Shown here: piece after piece, positions 34,345 to 42,937 of the stretch
Layout: every line of letters starts with the position of its first letter
How positions within the stretch are numbered: the stretch's first letter is position 1
Assembly: GCF_900589395.1 (NCBI RefSeq)
Contig: NZ_UUIS01000066.1
Location: forward strand, 1-64,000
Source of the DNA: Pseudomonas viridiflava
GTDB lineage: Bacteria > Pseudomonadota > Gammaproteobacteria > Pseudomonadales > Pseudomonadaceae
DNA: 64,000 bases
Direction of reading: 5' to 3'
Program-made: the position numbers and the translations under genes
The notes under the pieces: generated by a model
What the model was told of the DNA's origin: nothing
What the model saw: the letters and a program-made list of their open reading frames with translations, nothing else
Database searches by the model: none

Positions 34345-36489
34345 ATGAACTTCATCAAACGCTTTTGGTGGGTTGGCCTGTTGCTGATGATTTTTTCTCT
34401 ACCGGCACTGGCCAATACCGTCAGTTATCAAACTATCAGTGGTGCGGCACAGAAGAATACGGACCTGTCTCGGCAGGCATTGGTGATGATCTTTGGCGAT
34501 GTAGTGCTCAACCCGTTCAAGCCTTCACAGCGCACGCTCATCGGGTCGCTGTTTGCGATTCTCAACGGCATCCTGGCCACCGTAGCTGTTGCCTGGTTCC
34601 TGACCATCACCGTCAAGGCTTTCGTCAAAGCGGGCCACGAAGGACAGGTTTTTGGTCCTGGGCGTACCTTTATTCACCCGATCATGACGTTCTTCGGCTT
34701 CATGATGATCGTGCCGACCGCCTCGGGTTGGTCGATGTCCCAACTGATCATGTTATGGGCCACGTCGATCATGGGGATCGGCAGTGCCAACTTGCTGACC
34801 AACCAGGCGGTTGACATGATGAGCAGCGGCTACTCAATGGTTGTCCAGCCTACGGCGCCGTCCACACGATCGGCAGCACGCGGCATCTTCGAGATGAATC
34901 TGTGCAAATACGCGACTAACCAGGAGCTGCGCTCACTATACGTCGATGGCACGGCTCGGACTGCACTGATGCAGACGCAAGGCAGCAATGGGCAATATAC
35001 GATCACCAACGGGAGTGCGGTTTGTGGATCTGCAAAGATTCCTGAGACGCCGCGTTCAACTGCTTGGCTTCCTATATTTGATAATAAAGTGAATACGGCC
35101 AGCATCGTCACAGCCCAGCGTAGGGCTCTGGACACAATGCAGACCACACTCGACCGGTCAGCAAACCTGTTTGTAAACACTTACTTGACCAAGCGCGACA
35201 AGGATACAGGTACCTTTCAGGACGCTGAGACGCAGATCCAGAATGCAGCATCAGCCTACGAACAGACTGTCAACCAGGCGATAAATCAGATCAACTACAA
35301 GGATACGTTAAAGAATCAACTTTCCAGTCAAATGAAAAGTTATGGCTGGGTCGCACTAGGAAGTTGGTACAACACTTTTGCTACAGCGAACAGCAAAACC
35401 AGCGCTGTAGCCAACGCTACTCCAATTGTCTCCGGAAAAAGCCATTTAGGTGAGACTGGCACGAGCGATCTATATAATCAAGTATTCGCAGCCTATCAAT
35501 CGCAGATTCAAAACAGCAGCTACACACCGCCATTGGGTACGCAAACGTCCAAAAGCGATGGGGCAGCAGCAACTGCCGCCGATCCAAATGCGGTGTTTGT
35601 AGGTGTTTTTGGCTCGCCTATGCAAGACCTAACAAACTCATTTGCAACGATGAGCTTAGGGACAAGTGCAAGCTTCTCTAATCAAGTCAATCCATTGATC
35701 AAAATGCAGGAGATCGGTGACTACACATTAAGTGCTGCAGAACTCGCTATGGCTGCCTATGCTGGAACTTGGGCAATAGCTTCGGCTGCCAGCAACTCTG
35801 CAGTTGGGTGGGCATCAAAAATATTTGCTATCGATGCCGGCGCAGTGGTCAAAGATGTAATGGGGGCATTGGCACCATTTTTCTACTTTGTTATGTTTTC
35901 ACTAATGGCTATTGGGTTCACCTTGGCGGTATACCTTCCTGCAATTCCTTTTCTGACTTCTATGGTAGGAGTTTTTAATTGGCTTGTGAGTGTTTTAGTT
36001 AGCTGCGCTGCTGGGCCAATGTGGGGAGCCACTCATTTGGGCGCTGAGGAAGACAAAGGAAGCCGTAGTGCCTACGGTTACATTTTCTTAATAGACATGA
36101 TGCTGCGACCATCATTGATGGTATTAGGATTCTTTTTTGCATCGGTAGCCGTTGTGGCAGGAGGAACCCTTTTAAATCTACTTTTTGCATCCGCTCTGGC
36201 AAACGCAAATGCTGATTCCATCGTCGGACTCGTCAAAATGATTGGCTGGTTAATGCTCTATGCTCGAATCGCGACATTTGGAGTAACCCGTCTATTTGGA
36301 TTGCAGGCTACGTTGGCTGACTACGTCATATCGTTTTTAGGCGGACGTGATGGTGCCAACCTGATGGGTGGAATGGTGGACAACGTCAAGGGAATGTTCG
36401 TATCAGCAGGCTCTGGTGCTCAGCGCGCACCGAGTGTTCGACTGCCTTCAAGCCCTAAACCAGGTGGAGACTCTGATGGGGTCCGCTGA
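34345..36489 (+). CDS. traY: TraY, DotA-like polytopic membrane protein and exclusion target
   Basis: This encodes 714 residues with a signal peptide (MNFIKRFWWVGLLLMIFSLPALA). Membrane helices lie near 70-93 and 110-145 and in a C-terminal group (about 460-650, for example FFYFVMFSLMAIGFTLAVYL). A periplasmic central domain of about 300 residues separates them. DotA/TraY is essential for transfer, and in R64 it is the donor protein recognised by ExcA of the recipient. The gene is composite: up to about base 35030 it has the GC-rich codons of its neighbours, beyond that it turns AT-richer, continuing through the next two genes. This suggests the specificity part was exchanged. Confidence 0.88.
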   Translation: MNFIKRFWWVGLLLMIFSLPALANTVSYQTISGAAQKNTDLSRQALVMIFGDVVLNPFKPSQRTLIGSLFAILNGILATVAVAWFLTITVKAFVKAGHEGQVFGPGRTFIHPIMTFFGFMMIVPTASGWSMSQLIMLWATSIMGIGSANLLTNQAVDMMSSGYSMVVQPTAPSTRSAARGIFEMNLCKYATNQELRSLYVDGTARTALMQTQGSNGQYTITNGSAVCGSAKIPETPRSTAWLPIFDNKVNTASIVTAQRRALDTMQTTLDRSANLFVNTYLTKRDKDTGTFQDAETQIQNAASAYEQTVNQAINQINYKDTLKNQLSSQMKSYGWVALGSWYNTFATANSKTSAVANATPIVSGKSHLGETGTSDLYNQVFAAYQSQIQNSSYTPPLGTQTSKSDGAAATAADPNAVFVGVFGSPMQDLTNSFATMSLGTSASFSNQVNPLIKMQEIGDYTLSAAELAMAAYAGTWAIASAASNSAVGWASKIFAIDAGAVVKDVMGALAPFFYFVMFSLMAIGFTLAVYLPAIPFLTSMVGVFNWLVSVLVSCAAGPMWGATHLGAEEDKGSRSAYGYIFLIDMMLRPSLMVLGFFFASVAVVAGGTLLNLLFASALANANADSIVGLVKMIGWLMLYARIATFGVTRLFGLQATLADYVISFLGGRDGANLMGGMVDNVKGMFVSAGSGAQRAPSVRLPSSPKPGGDSDGVR

Positions 36490-36577
36490 AAGCTTCGCAT
36501 AGACTGACAAGCGGGGCTACCGGTTAACATTGTTGGGTGGTAGCCTGAGGGCTAAATGCTATCATCGGAGGGGAGCG

Positions 36578-36817
36578 ATGACACCTGATGCCAAAAACCT
36601 GAATGCTGACCCTGCGTACCTCCGTGATCTGGTAGCGCGCTCAGGATTGAGCCGTCGTCATATATCAAGACTGCTAGGCTTGACCTGGAATGGATTTTAT
36701 AACTATCTGCGTGATGAAGCAGACCCTGTTTATCGGCCAGCTCCTTACACTGTGCAATTTGCACTTGAATGCCTTGTAAGCGACTCGCTTTCAAACATAG
36801 AAATAAAGGGAGATTGA
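36578..36817 (+). CDS. Small helix-turn-helix protein between traY and excA
   Basis: This encodes 79 residues from ATG 36578, with a strong GGAGGGGAG just upstream. A single HTH is visible in residues 12-40 (AYLRDLVARSGLSRRHISRL), of the phage-repressor-like kind, followed by WNGFYNYLRDE. It has the AT-rich composition of the exchanged block and lies 3 bp before the excA-like gene, so the two are probably co-translated. It could regulate the exclusion gene. R64 has no counterpart here that I know of (its excB is an internal product of excA). Confidence 0.7.
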   Translation: MTPDAKNLNADPAYLRDLVARSGLSRRHISRLLGLTWNGFYNYLRDEADPVYRPAPYTVQFALECLVSDSLSNIEIKGD

Positions 36818-36820
36818 GTC

Positions 36821-37462
36821 ATGGGTATTCAAAGATTGAAAACGCATCGGGAAGGATGGTTTGGTGTATTTAAGATGATGTATATGATGATCGCATTTCC
36901 ATTTGCGCTTATCGTCGGTATCCCATCACTTTTTGTCGCGCCATCTTTAATCGAAAGAGGAGCCTACACTACATTGACATTTTGTGCGCTTCTGTGGGTT
37001 GCGGTGTTAGTTCCTGTATTGCTTTTGCTTTTCCGCACACGAGCCCGGAAAAGCATGCTCCGGGGTTTGAAAGAATCTATCAGTGATGCTTGTATCTTTA
37101 AGCCTGATTCAGCTCATGAAATTTATCATGAGGGAGATATAAAATATTTCGGGATTGATATAAACAACGGTACAGTTCTTTATGTTAATCAAGTTCGTAA
37201 GGGGCAAGTAGATGTAATCGGTATGAATGTCGGAGACTGGACTCATCGTGAGATTGATGGAAGCATACTTCGCCTGTATACGAAATTCCCGGAATTGCCT
37301 CGTATCGAAATTTCCACTCCTTGGGCACAACGCTGGTTTGACACATTAGGCGCTATGGAACATAAGCACTATGTGACCCCACAGCGGTTTTCGACATACG
37401 TTACCAGCCGCATCGATCAACTCGAACGCGACAACAACATTCATATTCCTAAGCTGGCCTGA
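36821..37462 (+). CDS. excA: ExcA-like entry-exclusion membrane protein
   Basis: This encodes 213 residues. Two membrane helices lie at about 20-43 (YMMIAFPFALIVGIPSLFV) and 51-71. A cytoplasmic domain of about 140 residues follows, ending in RFSTYVTSRIDQLERDN. Size, topology and position straight after traY match ExcA of IncI1 plasmids, which blocks entry from donors carrying the same TraY. Sequence identity to ExcA cannot be measured here, so the call is from context and architecture. The gene is AT-rich and shares the composition shift seen in distal traY. GGGAG lies about 10 bases before the ATG. Confidence 0.72.
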   Translation: MGIQRLKTHREGWFGVFKMMYMMIAFPFALIVGIPSLFVAPSLIERGAYTTLTFCALLWVAVLVPVLLLLFRTRARKSMLRGLKESISDACIFKPDSAHEIYHEGDIKYFGIDINNGTVLYVNQVRKGQVDVIGMNVGDWTHREIDGSILRLYTKFPELPRIEISTPWAQRWFDTLGAMEHKHYVTPQRFSTYVTSRIDQLERDNNIHIPKLA

Positions 37463-37531
37463 TCCGTCCTGGATTGAGCCCTACTGGCCACCCTCGGCCA
37501 GCGCTGACCTCCGCTGATTCACCCCCCCCCC

Positions 37532-37562
37532 GCACACCGGCCCCCAAAGCCGGTGTGCTTTT
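37532..37562 (+). terminator. Rho-independent terminator after the traY-excA block
   Basis: GCACACCGGC (37532-37541) pairs with GCCGGTGTGC (37549-37558), followed by TTTT. A run of ten C residues (37522-37531) lies immediately before the stem. It separates the traY-HTH-excA block from trbA. Confidence 0.75.
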
Positions 37563-37577
37563 GTGTGGAAGACTCCT

Positions 37578-38768
37578 ATGCAAAATCGACAACCTGCTGG
37601 CTCTATGGACGGCGACCAGGGGCAATTGCTGATGGCCCTGGCCGGCATCCTGATCATGTGTGTGCTGTTCTTCGATATGTTTATATTCTGGACCAGCTGG
37701 ATCCTGTACTGGCTCTGGATCATGGTCGACTTTGGCCCCCTGCACGCTTGGGTCGCAGGCAAAGCCAATCTCCTGGTCAACCTGTCACAGACCGCTGAAA
37801 CCGCGACATTCGATGACTGGCTGGGTGTCATGAATCAAACCTCGAGCATCCTGTTTCTGTTTCTCGGCCCGATCGTCCTCATGAGCGCGATTAGCCTGGC
37901 TCAGCATCCGATGCTGCCATTTCGCAGCAAACGCCTGGTCAATGCCAAGACCCTGCCCAAGCTGGTCAGCAGCTTTGCGCCGTCGGTGATACCCATCGTG
38001 GCGGCTTATGGACCGAATGGCCTGAAAGACGATACCTCGGCCATCAATGCGTGGGCCGCAAAGCCTGAAGAGTTCGCGGAGCAACACGGACTGATCACGC
38101 GCAAGGTGCTTAACCGCCAGGCGGCGCAATCAGCTTTCAAAGCCCAGCTTGGCCCGGCGCATGACAAACAGTCTGGATGGTTGCCACATGAGCGCGCCCT
38201 GCTGGCAGTCTTTGGCTTGCAGGTTTTTCTCAATGACCGCAAAGCTGCGACCAAACTGCTTGATGATCTGAACCGTTCCTGCGCTGTAAAAGGACTGTTA
38301 CGTCGTAGCAATCCGAATTTCCTGCCGTTGTACTCGCTGGCCGACAAGGGATTTTCCCAAGTAACAGCGTCTGCGGGCTTCAATGATCTGCTCACCAGGC
38401 ACCGAACCAAGCGCACCGTCCTGGCCGGGCTTTACGGCCAGGATCTACGGCTGCCGTCGGCACGGTATCGTTGGCTCAAGGGTGTCGATCGCACCCTGTG
38501 GTATGCCCTGCACTCTGCAGACACCATGAAAGTGTTTGTCGAAGGGGCCGGTGTTCTGGCCCAGGCACGCGCCGAAAGCCAGGCGCATAAGCTGGGTCTA
38601 CCTTGCAACCAGGTGATGGTGAATAAAGCCGTCGACGGGCTGCAGGCCGAGCTTGAAAGTATCGGCCTGGTCCACTCCTACGAAACTACTCCGGTCGAAC
38701 CCGCACCAGAAAAAGCCGTACCGCTGATGGACGCGATCTACAGCGCCGAGCCCCTGCAAGCCGAGTAA
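37578..38768 (+). CDS. trbA: TrbA, DotM/IcmP-like coupling-complex protein
   Basis: This encodes 396 residues from ATG 37578 (GGAAG upstream). Two N-terminal membrane helices lie at about 16-60 (LMALAGILIMCVLFFDMFIF) and one near 90-112. A cytoplasmic domain follows with the DotM pattern KTLPKLVSSFAPSVIPIVAA, LPHERALLAVFGLQVFL and WLKGVDRTLWYALH. DotM partners the DotL ATPase (TrbC) in substrate recognition. It begins a separate trbABC unit after the terminator and returns to the GC-rich composition of the backbone. Confidence 0.88.
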   Translation: MQNRQPAGSMDGDQGQLLMALAGILIMCVLFFDMFIFWTSWILYWLWIMVDFGPLHAWVAGKANLLVNLSQTAETATFDDWLGVMNQTSSILFLFLGPIVLMSAISLAQHPMLPFRSKRLVNAKTLPKLVSSFAPSVIPIVAAYGPNGLKDDTSAINAWAAKPEEFAEQHGLITRKVLNRQAAQSAFKAQLGPAHDKQSGWLPHERALLAVFGLQVFLNDRKAATKLLDDLNRSCAVKGLLRRSNPNFLPLYSLADKGFSQVTASAGFNDLLTRHRTKRTVLAGLYGQDLRLPSARYRWLKGVDRTLWYALHSADTMKVFVEGAGVLAQARAESQAHKLGLPCNQVMVNKAVDGLQAELESIGLVHSYETTPVEPAPEKAVPLMDAIYSAEPLQAE

Positions 38769-38844
38769 AGCCAACCACCTTCATTCCTGCCGTGACGAAC
38801 TGTTACGGCGAAGCCGTGCGCGTTAATCGCGCATAAGGACTCTC

Positions 38845-39930
38845 ATGATTTCCAACGCATCGCCTTTTTTCGTATTCATTGATAACCAGGTCCTTACCGT
38901 TGAGCATCTTGGTGATGGCATACGGCGCACGCTTTGTGTCGCTCAAATCAGGCCGCCCTATTCGTTCCTGGTTCATGATCGAAGCATCACGTTCATGACT
39001 TCGATCAGAGGTTATAGCCACCATTTGGAGATCCAGACGCCAGATGGAACTGATCCTGCCGAGCTACTGACCCTGATACAGGCGGCATTGCGTCAAGACC
39101 TGCGCGATAAGAAAGAGCGCTCCAAGATCAGGCGCTATCAGATCGTTTCCTGGACAGCCGGCATCATTGGTGTGGTGTTTTTGGCGAACAGCCTTATGCC
39201 TCTCATTTTTCCTGCGGACAGAATTGGCTCGTACACAGGGCCGAATCATGAGAGCTATCTGTCTGCTACCCAATCAAGTCCAGATGTGGCCCAGGACAAG
39301 CCCGCCAATGGCGTGATCCTGGGTGTCCCTCAAGTGACCCTTCCTGTACAGGCTACGCTTACTGCACCGGCAGCCGACGGTTGGCCGCTGCCGACATCGA
39401 TCCGTGCAGGCCTACCTGAAAAGTTACGCTCGGCTGCCGACCGCGGGCTGTTCACCATCGAGTATTCCAGCGGCCATGCCCGCACGCTGTACGTGTTCGC
39501 TGATCCCGAATGCCCCAATTGCCAACGCCTGGAGCCGGCACTCAATGCCGCTGCCGGCGAATACAACGTTGTGGTGTTCCCGGTGGCCGTGATCGGTAAA
39601 GAAAAATCCATTGCCTCGGTTGCCCCCGTGCTGTGTCTGCCCTTCGAGCAACGTAAAGCCGCATGGGACAGGCTATTCGACAAGACCGGCGATGTGCTGA
39701 ACATGGGCAAGGTCAAGCCTGCCGCGAAGGACGCTGGTAAGCCCGATGACTGTGAAGTGGCTCGCCAGGCCTTGGGCGTCAACGAAGTGGCGTACCAGAC
39801 GTATCGTATCCCTGGCACACCGTGGGTCATTGCTGACGATGGGCGGTATGTCTCCCAGGCCATACTGCAGGATTCTGCGCTGCTGCAAGCCTTCCTGCAG
39901 GGCTCGGAGGTGATCGATGCGGCCCAATAG
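38845..39930 (+). CDS. trbB: TrbB, membrane-anchored thioredoxin-fold (DsbC-like) protein
   Basis: This encodes 361 residues. A cytoplasmic N-terminal domain of about 100 residues precedes a single membrane helix at about 104-124 (IVSWTAGIIGVVFLANSLMPL). A periplasmic DsbC/thioredoxin domain follows, with active site CPNC (223-226) in ADPECPNCQRLEP, and IPGTPWVIADDGRYV carrying the cis-Pro. It probably shuffles disulfides in cysteine-containing transfer proteins such as PilS or TraW. R64 TrbB is a disulfide isomerase of this type. The stop overlaps trbC by 14 bp. Confidence 0.88.
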   Translation: MISNASPFFVFIDNQVLTVEHLGDGIRRTLCVAQIRPPYSFLVHDRSITFMTSIRGYSHHLEIQTPDGTDPAELLTLIQAALRQDLRDKKERSKIRRYQIVSWTAGIIGVVFLANSLMPLIFPADRIGSYTGPNHESYLSATQSSPDVAQDKPANGVILGVPQVTLPVQATLTAPAADGWPLPTSIRAGLPEKLRSAADRGLFTIEYSSGHARTLYVFADPECPNCQRLEPALNAAAGEYNVVVFPVAVIGKEKSIASVAPVLCLPFEQRKAAWDRLFDKTGDVLNMGKVKPAAKDAGKPDDCEVARQALGVNEVAYQTYRIPGTPWVIADDGRYVSQAILQDSALLQAFLQGSEVIDAAQ

Positions 39931-42187
39931 CCACGCGGTCGACCGCACTCGCGTCAATCGTCGTGTAAACCAGTCGTTTTTGACAGACTGGTTTATGGGC
40001 CCAGGTAGCCTGGCGTTGGGCCTGACCGCTGCAGTGCTGGGCGGATGGATCTACCCCATATCACTGTGGTTGAGCCTACTTCTGGCGACGATATGGGCAC
40101 CGTCATTGCTGTGGAACACCTGGCAGATGCCGATGCGCATGCCAATGGATATGGGCGTGCTCGATCCTTCGACGCAACGCCAGGTGCCCGGCAAACTGTG
40201 GGGTTTTCTGCCCATCGCTGTGATGCGCATATCAATGGATAAGGCTGCCGGCATCCTGTACATGGGCTATCTGCGCGGCAAGGATGCGGGCCGCGAACTG
40301 TGGCTGTCGATGGATGACATGACCCGGCACATCCTGATGTTCGGCACCACCGGCGCCGGCAAGACCGAGGCGCTGCTGGGCTATGTGCTGGGCCAATTGA
40401 GCTTCGGCAAGGGACTGATCTACTCCGATGCCAAGGCCCAGAACGACGTGGCCTCGGCCATCGCTTCCCTGGCGCGCTTCTACGGGCGTGAGGACGACAT
40501 CCGGCACATGAACTTCATCACGGGTGGCCGTTCCCGCGCCCAGGAACTGCTGGAGGACAACAAGACCCGCGCCCAGACCAACACCATTAACGCCTTCGGC
40601 ATTGCCGAAGAAACCTACATCATCAACCTGATGGACTCTATGTTGCCCGCAGCTGGCAATGACGGAGGCTGGCAGGAGAAAGCACGGGGGATGATCCAGG
40701 CCCTAGTGTTTGCCCTGGTCTACAAGAGCCGGCGCGAAGGCAAGGTCATGTCCCAGCGCACGATCCAGGCGCACCTGCCGTTGCGTGCGATGGCCAAGCT
40801 GTATATCCAGACGGTGGAAGAGGAATGGCATGAGGAAGCACGTTTACCGCTTGAGAACTACCTCAATACCCTGGCCGGTTTCGACCTGACCAAGGTTGAC
40901 TCCCCTGATGAATGGGCTCCAGAGGCGCTGAACCAGCACGGTTACCTGATCGGGCAGTTCACACGCATGCTGGCCCTATTCAACGACACCTACGGACATG
41001 TGTTCGCACGCGACGCCGGCGACATTGATTTGAAGGATACGGTGCACAACGACCGCATTCTGATGGTGTTGATTCCTGCTTTGGAGCTGTCATCTAGCGA
41101 AGCCACCACATTGGGACGGCTTTACGTTTCGCAGACGGCCATGATCCTCAGCCAGGACCTGGGAGAAAAACTGGAGGGCAAACCGGAAGACATCATGGTC
41201 ATCCGCAAATACAAAGATCGTTTTCCGTTTATGTGGTTTCTTGATGAGGTCGGGGCGATCTACACCGAAAAGCTCGGTGAGCTGGCTACTCAGGTGCGTT
41301 CTCTCGGTATTTGCCTTTTTCTGGCTGGCCAGGAGGCGCAGCGCCTCAAATCCGCTGCCGGCGACAAGGTCTGGACCCTGATTGCGAACATGGGTACACG
41401 GATCACTGGCAAGATCATGGACCCCAAGGACACCCTGGAAATCCTGCAGCTCATGGCCGGCAAGGAGTTTCAGACCGAGGTCAGCGGCATGGTGCGTCAG
41501 GGTGGATTGCTGGGTGGTGGTTGGGAGGACTCCAACTCGCTGAATCTGCGCGAGCATCAAAAGGTCAGTGTCGAGGAAGTCCAGCAACTGCAGGAAGGCG
41601 AGAACATCACGCTGTTCAAAGGCGAGGTGATTCGCGGCAGCTCGATGTACATCGCGGACGTCGACAAGCTTTCCAAGGAAGCCATCCGCATCAACCGGTT
41701 CATTGAGGTGAGTCCGCCCGAACTGGACGAACTCCTGGCCGCTGCACCGGAGAAAGTCCGGCGCAGCTACCCGCGTGCAGGACGCATCCAGCAGATCCTG
41801 CGCACCCTGAAAGTTAAGCCTGGCCATGCTGAACTGGATAACCTGGTGCTGATCGATCCCACCCTGGCCGCGCTCATCGATCTGCAGCAGGAGTGGCAGC
41901 AGATCTGGTACCGCCAACCAGGTGCGGCGGTGCGCAGCACCCTGCTTTGGCACACGGCCCTGGGCTCGATTCCCGAAACAGGCAAAGGCTATGTCGCGCA
42001 GGTCAGCAAAGCGCACGAACTGGCGGTAGGCCGGCAGCGCCTGGAGGACTACGCCGCGCAGCATGTGAAAGCGCCTGAAGAGAAGCCGGCACACGATAGG
42101 CCGACCCCGTACAAGCATGGCCAGCCCAGAGCGGCACAGCAGCAGCTTGTCCCAGACGACCGGTTTGGCCCTGTCTGGGGCGAATAG
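39917..42187 (+). CDS. trbC: TrbC, DotL/IcmO-like type IV coupling protein
   Basis: This encodes 756 residues. Two N-terminal membrane helices lie at about 33-65 (LALGLTAAVLGGWIYPISLW). The motor domain has Walker A FGTTGAGKTE (about 141-150) and Walker B FMWFLDEVGAI (about 438-448), and LFLAGQEAQRLKSA completes the TraD/VirD4-like core. The C-terminal 150 residues are helical and may bind adaptors. It would feed the relaxase-DNA complex to the TraU/TraJ machine. GGAGGTGATCG is directly upstream. No relaxase gene is in the window. Confidence 0.92.
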   Translation: MRPNSHAVDRTRVNRRVNQSFLTDWFMGPGSLALGLTAAVLGGWIYPISLWLSLLLATIWAPSLLWNTWQMPMRMPMDMGVLDPSTQRQVPGKLWGFLPIAVMRISMDKAAGILYMGYLRGKDAGRELWLSMDDMTRHILMFGTTGAGKTEALLGYVLGQLSFGKGLIYSDAKAQNDVASAIASLARFYGREDDIRHMNFITGGRSRAQELLEDNKTRAQTNTINAFGIAEETYIINLMDSMLPAAGNDGGWQEKARGMIQALVFALVYKSRREGKVMSQRTIQAHLPLRAMAKLYIQTVEEEWHEEARLPLENYLNTLAGFDLTKVDSPDEWAPEALNQHGYLIGQFTRMLALFNDTYGHVFARDAGDIDLKDTVHNDRILMVLIPALELSSSEATTLGRLYVSQTAMILSQDLGEKLEGKPEDIMVIRKYKDRFPFMWFLDEVGAIYTEKLGELATQVRSLGICLFLAGQEAQRLKSAAGDKVWTLIANMGTRITGKIMDPKDTLEILQLMAGKEFQTEVSGMVRQGGLLGGGWEDSNSLNLREHQKVSVEEVQQLQEGENITLFKGEVIRGSSMYIADVDKLSKEAIRINRFIEVSPPELDELLAAAPEKVRRSYPRAGRIQQILRTLKVKPGHAELDNLVLIDPTLAALIDLQQEWQQIWYRQPGAAVRSTLLWHTALGSIPETGKGYVAQVSKAHELAVGRQRLEDYAAQHVKAPEEKPAHDRPTPYKHGQPRAAQQQLVPDDRFGPVWGE

Positions 42188-42282
42188 CAACACTCATCCA
42201 CTCATACCTCATCAAACCCTGCACAGGCCGGTAGGCACGTTCCTGCCTGTACATATTTCCTCAGTACATCGGAGTTATCCCT

Positions 42283-42849
42283 ATGGCACGCGGCGTAAAC
42301 AAAGCCATCCTGGTCGGCACTTGCGGGCAAGATCCCGAGGTGCGTTACCTACCCAACGGCAATGCTGTGACCAACTTCAGCCTGGCCACCAGCGAGCAAT
42401 GGACCGACAAACAGAGCGGCCAGAAGGTCGAGAAGACCGAATGGCACCGCGTGACCCTGTTCGGCAAGGTCGCTGAAATTGCGGGTGAATACCTGCGCAA
42501 GGGTTCGCAGGTCTACATCGAAGGCAAGCTGCAGACGCGCGAGTGGGAAAAAGACGGGATCAAGCGCTACACCACCGAAATCATCGTCGACATGCAAGGC
42601 ACCATGCAGTTGCTGGGCGGACGACCGCAGAACGACAATCAGAACCAAAGCGGGCAGTACACCCAGTCCGCACCGCGTCCGCAACAGGCGCGTTCAGCGT
42701 CTGCGCCGCCGCAGTCGTCTGGTCAGCAACCGCCTCAAGAATCACGCCCATCACCGCAACAAGCGGCTCAGCCTGCCGCAGGTTTTGACAGTTTTGATGA
42801 CGATATCCCGTTCATGGATCCGTATCGCTTCACCTGGCAGTTAGTGTAA
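42283..42849 (+). CDS. ssb: Plasmid single-stranded DNA-binding protein
   Basis: This encodes 188 residues. The OB-fold (1-110) has the standard sequence RGVNKAILVGTCGQDPEVRY and EWHRVTLFGKVAEIAGEYL. A Gln/Pro/Ser-rich linker follows. The acidic tip DDDIPF is present but is not terminal: 11 more residues (MDPYRFTWQLV) follow. Plasmid SSBs protect the entering strand and support installation in recipients. It lies between trbC and the replicons, with CGGAG upstream and a terminator just after. Confidence 0.93.
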   Translation: MARGVNKAILVGTCGQDPEVRYLPNGNAVTNFSLATSEQWTDKQSGQKVEKTEWHRVTLFGKVAEIAGEYLRKGSQVYIEGKLQTREWEKDGIKRYTTEIIVDMQGTMQLLGGRPQNDNQNQSGQYTQSAPRPQQARSASAPPQSSGQQPPQESRPSPQQAAQPAAGFDSFDDDIPFMDPYRFTWQLV

Positions 42850-42857
42850 GTCCTTGA

Positions 42858-42887
42858 AAGCCCGTCAGCATTTTGCTGACGGGGCTT
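42858..42887 (+). terminator. Rho-independent terminator after ssb
   Basis: CCCGTCAGCA (42861-42870) pairs with TGCTGACGGG (42874-42883), with flanking AAG/CTT extending the stem. The T tract after the stem is short (CTTGT), so efficiency may be moderate. It separates ssb from the LexA box and first replicon. Confidence 0.65.
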
Positions 42888-42893
42888 GTAATG

Positions 42894-42909
42894 CTGTATT
42901 TATATACAG
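42894..42909 (+). promoter_or_regulatory. LexA box upstream of replicon 1
   Basis: CTGTATTTATATACAG has the CTGT-N8-ACAG form of the LexA operator with an AT-rich centre close to the consensus. It lies 28 bp before GTG 42938 and about 190 bp before the repA1 leader ORF. No equivalent site precedes replicon 2. Confidence 0.65.
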
Positions 42910-42937
42910 TAATTTTGAGAGCCAGAGGAATTTGACC

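Noticed and set aside
41090..42193. 367-codon minus-strand frame opposite trbC
   Set aside because: Shadow of the coupling-protein gene in GC-rich DNA; the plus strand has intact Walker motifs.
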